Of a stretch of DNA of 37,148 nucleotides, positions 36,116 through 37,148 are shown one piece after another; the stretch's first letter is position 1; the number at the start of each line of letters is the position of its first letter. This DNA comes from Acanthaster planci (taxonomy: Eukaryota > Echinodermata > Asteroidea > Valvatida > Acanthasteridae). The notes under the pieces are model-generated. The model worked only from the letters and a program-made list of their open reading frames with translations. It made no database searches and was not told where the DNA came from. The stretch spans positions 400,374 through 437,521 of the forward strand of contig NW_019091384.1 of the NCBI RefSeq assembly GCF_001949145.1. The letters run 5' to 3'. The translations under genes and the position numbers were made by a program.

Positions 36116-36950
36116 CACGCAGCAAGCTTCCGGAACCCTCGCGCGGTCCGCCGGCCTATCTGTAGGGCCTATAGGGATTTTACATTGTGCCGCCTTATAA
36201 CGTTCGATAATTTTTGAAAAAATGATTCCTCACCGAAACCAACCCATGAAACACTAATGCTGAATTTTACCTTTGTCTTCCTCCAGTAATATTTAGGAAA
36301 AGTTACCTGGAGATGTTTAAAAAAAAACGAATTTCATTAACGACCTTTCACGTCCGGTGGTATCGTACCTACATGTAGGTCTTCTTATTCATGCACGTTT
36401 GTTCTCCGTTGCCCGTACTTAAGTGAAAACGAGATTGTACAAACAACTTGCAAAGTTTTACCTACCTTCTGTTTTCCAGATTCCGTCGAGCTGACAAAGC
36501 GCAGTTGTTGTCAGCAAGGGTTAGATAAAAATATATTCGAATCTTTCGTTCAAAGTATTTATTGCTTAACCTGACAACAATTGCGTATACGTCAAATCAA
36601 CGGAAAAAGGAACCCAGCGGTTACAGGTAGGTAAATCTTTGTAAAGTTTTACAATCTCGTTTTCACGTACACACGAGGAGTGAAATCAAACGTGCATGTG
36701 AACAAGGAGATCCAGGTACGATATCGCCGCAAGTGAAAGGTCGTTGATGACATTCGTTTTTCCGCCACCCATCTCCAAGTGACTTTTCCTAAATATTAGT
36801 TCTAATATTCTAATTACTTCTAACATGAGTGTTTCATGGGGTGATTTCAGTTAGGAATTACTCTTCCATAAATTATTGAAAGTGATAGGACGGCCCAATG
36901 TAAAATCCCAATAGGCGGGTAGCGTGCGGGTTCCGGAAGCTCGCTGCGTG
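36116..36950. mobile_element. 835-bp near-complete palindromic (foldback) element, family A
   Basis: The terminal repeats CACGCAGCAAGCTTCCGG (36116 onward) and CCGGAAGCTCGCTGCGTG (ending 36950) are inverted with one mismatch over 23 bp. The match continues through both ~410-bp arms to a centre near 36540. Mirrored blocks include CGACCTTTCACGTC/AAGTGAAAGGTCG, AACAAACGTGCATG-type and CAACAACTG/CAGTTGTTG. Each arm also matches 7650-8076. No transposase and no clear target-site duplication are seen. Confidence 0.8.
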
Positions 36951-36989
36951 ACGTTTTACCAAGTATGTTCACCCATTACACCTAGTTTG

Positions 36990-37001
36990 TGCGCATGCGC
37001 T
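36990..37001. promoter_or_regulatory. NRF-1-like palindrome
   Basis: TGCGCATGCGCT closely matches the NRF-1 consensus (TGCGCATGCGCA), common in CpG-type housekeeping promoters. It is 40 bp outside the palindromic element. No start codon or exon can be identified in the 150 bp left before the window ends, so this may mark the promoter of a gene just outside. Confidence 0.35.
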
Positions 37002-37148
37002 AAAATTCGCAGCCGTGGTACGTAGCCTTGGGGGTGCACCACTACAAATAAATTCCCATAGACAGCAGTGATAAATCTCCATACTACACAAATATTTTAA
37101 AAATACAACTCTCACAGGTGTTCAGGCTGAACAGAAAAGTGATGTTAA

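Overview
The window is animal (metazoan) nuclear DNA: intron-rich, AT-rich and dominated by decayed transposable elements. Two conserved housekeeping genes can be assembled exon by exon. A third, short gene for a secreted cysteine-rich protein is likely but incomplete. The phylum cannot be fixed from two such conserved proteins. The mix of RTE-type and CR1/L2-type LINE remnants, hAT-like and other small DNA transposons, a Penelope-like trace and a very frequent TACATGTA octamer would suit a marine invertebrate; that is inference.

Layout. 1-4870 holds only repeat relics: a CR1/L2-like endonuclease fragment, a 116-bp inverted-repeat element and dispersed repeats. 4976-11466 (+) is the candidate secreted Cys-rich protein gene: a signal-peptide exon, a 6.2-kb intron full of DNA-transposon relics, and a Cys-rich exon. 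11467-14530 is gene-free. 14709-22796 (-) is SRP14 in five coding exons, encoding 113 residues. Its intron 2 carries an 822-bp palindromic element and a tight 80-bp hairpin. 22797-23142 is a short divergent promoter with CCAAT boxes in both orientations. 23143-32653 (+) is SAE1 in seven coding exons, encoding 348 residues, with a dead RTE LINE in intron 1. 32654-34570 is the probable SAE1 3' UTR and flank, with two copies of a small element. 34570-37148 has no recognisable gene. It holds a tandem repeat, a weak primer-binding-site-like motif, an 835-bp palindromic element and an NRF-1-like palindrome near the right edge.

The genes. SRP14 (signal recognition particle Alu domain) and SAE1 (SUMO E1 regulatory half) are transcribed away from each other from one 346-bp interval, so they probably share a bidirectional promoter. 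Their functions are not otherwise linked. No new multi-gene system was found. The most unusual structures are the two unrelated ~0.8-kb near-complete palindromes, one of which would be transcribed inside SRP14 pre-mRNA.
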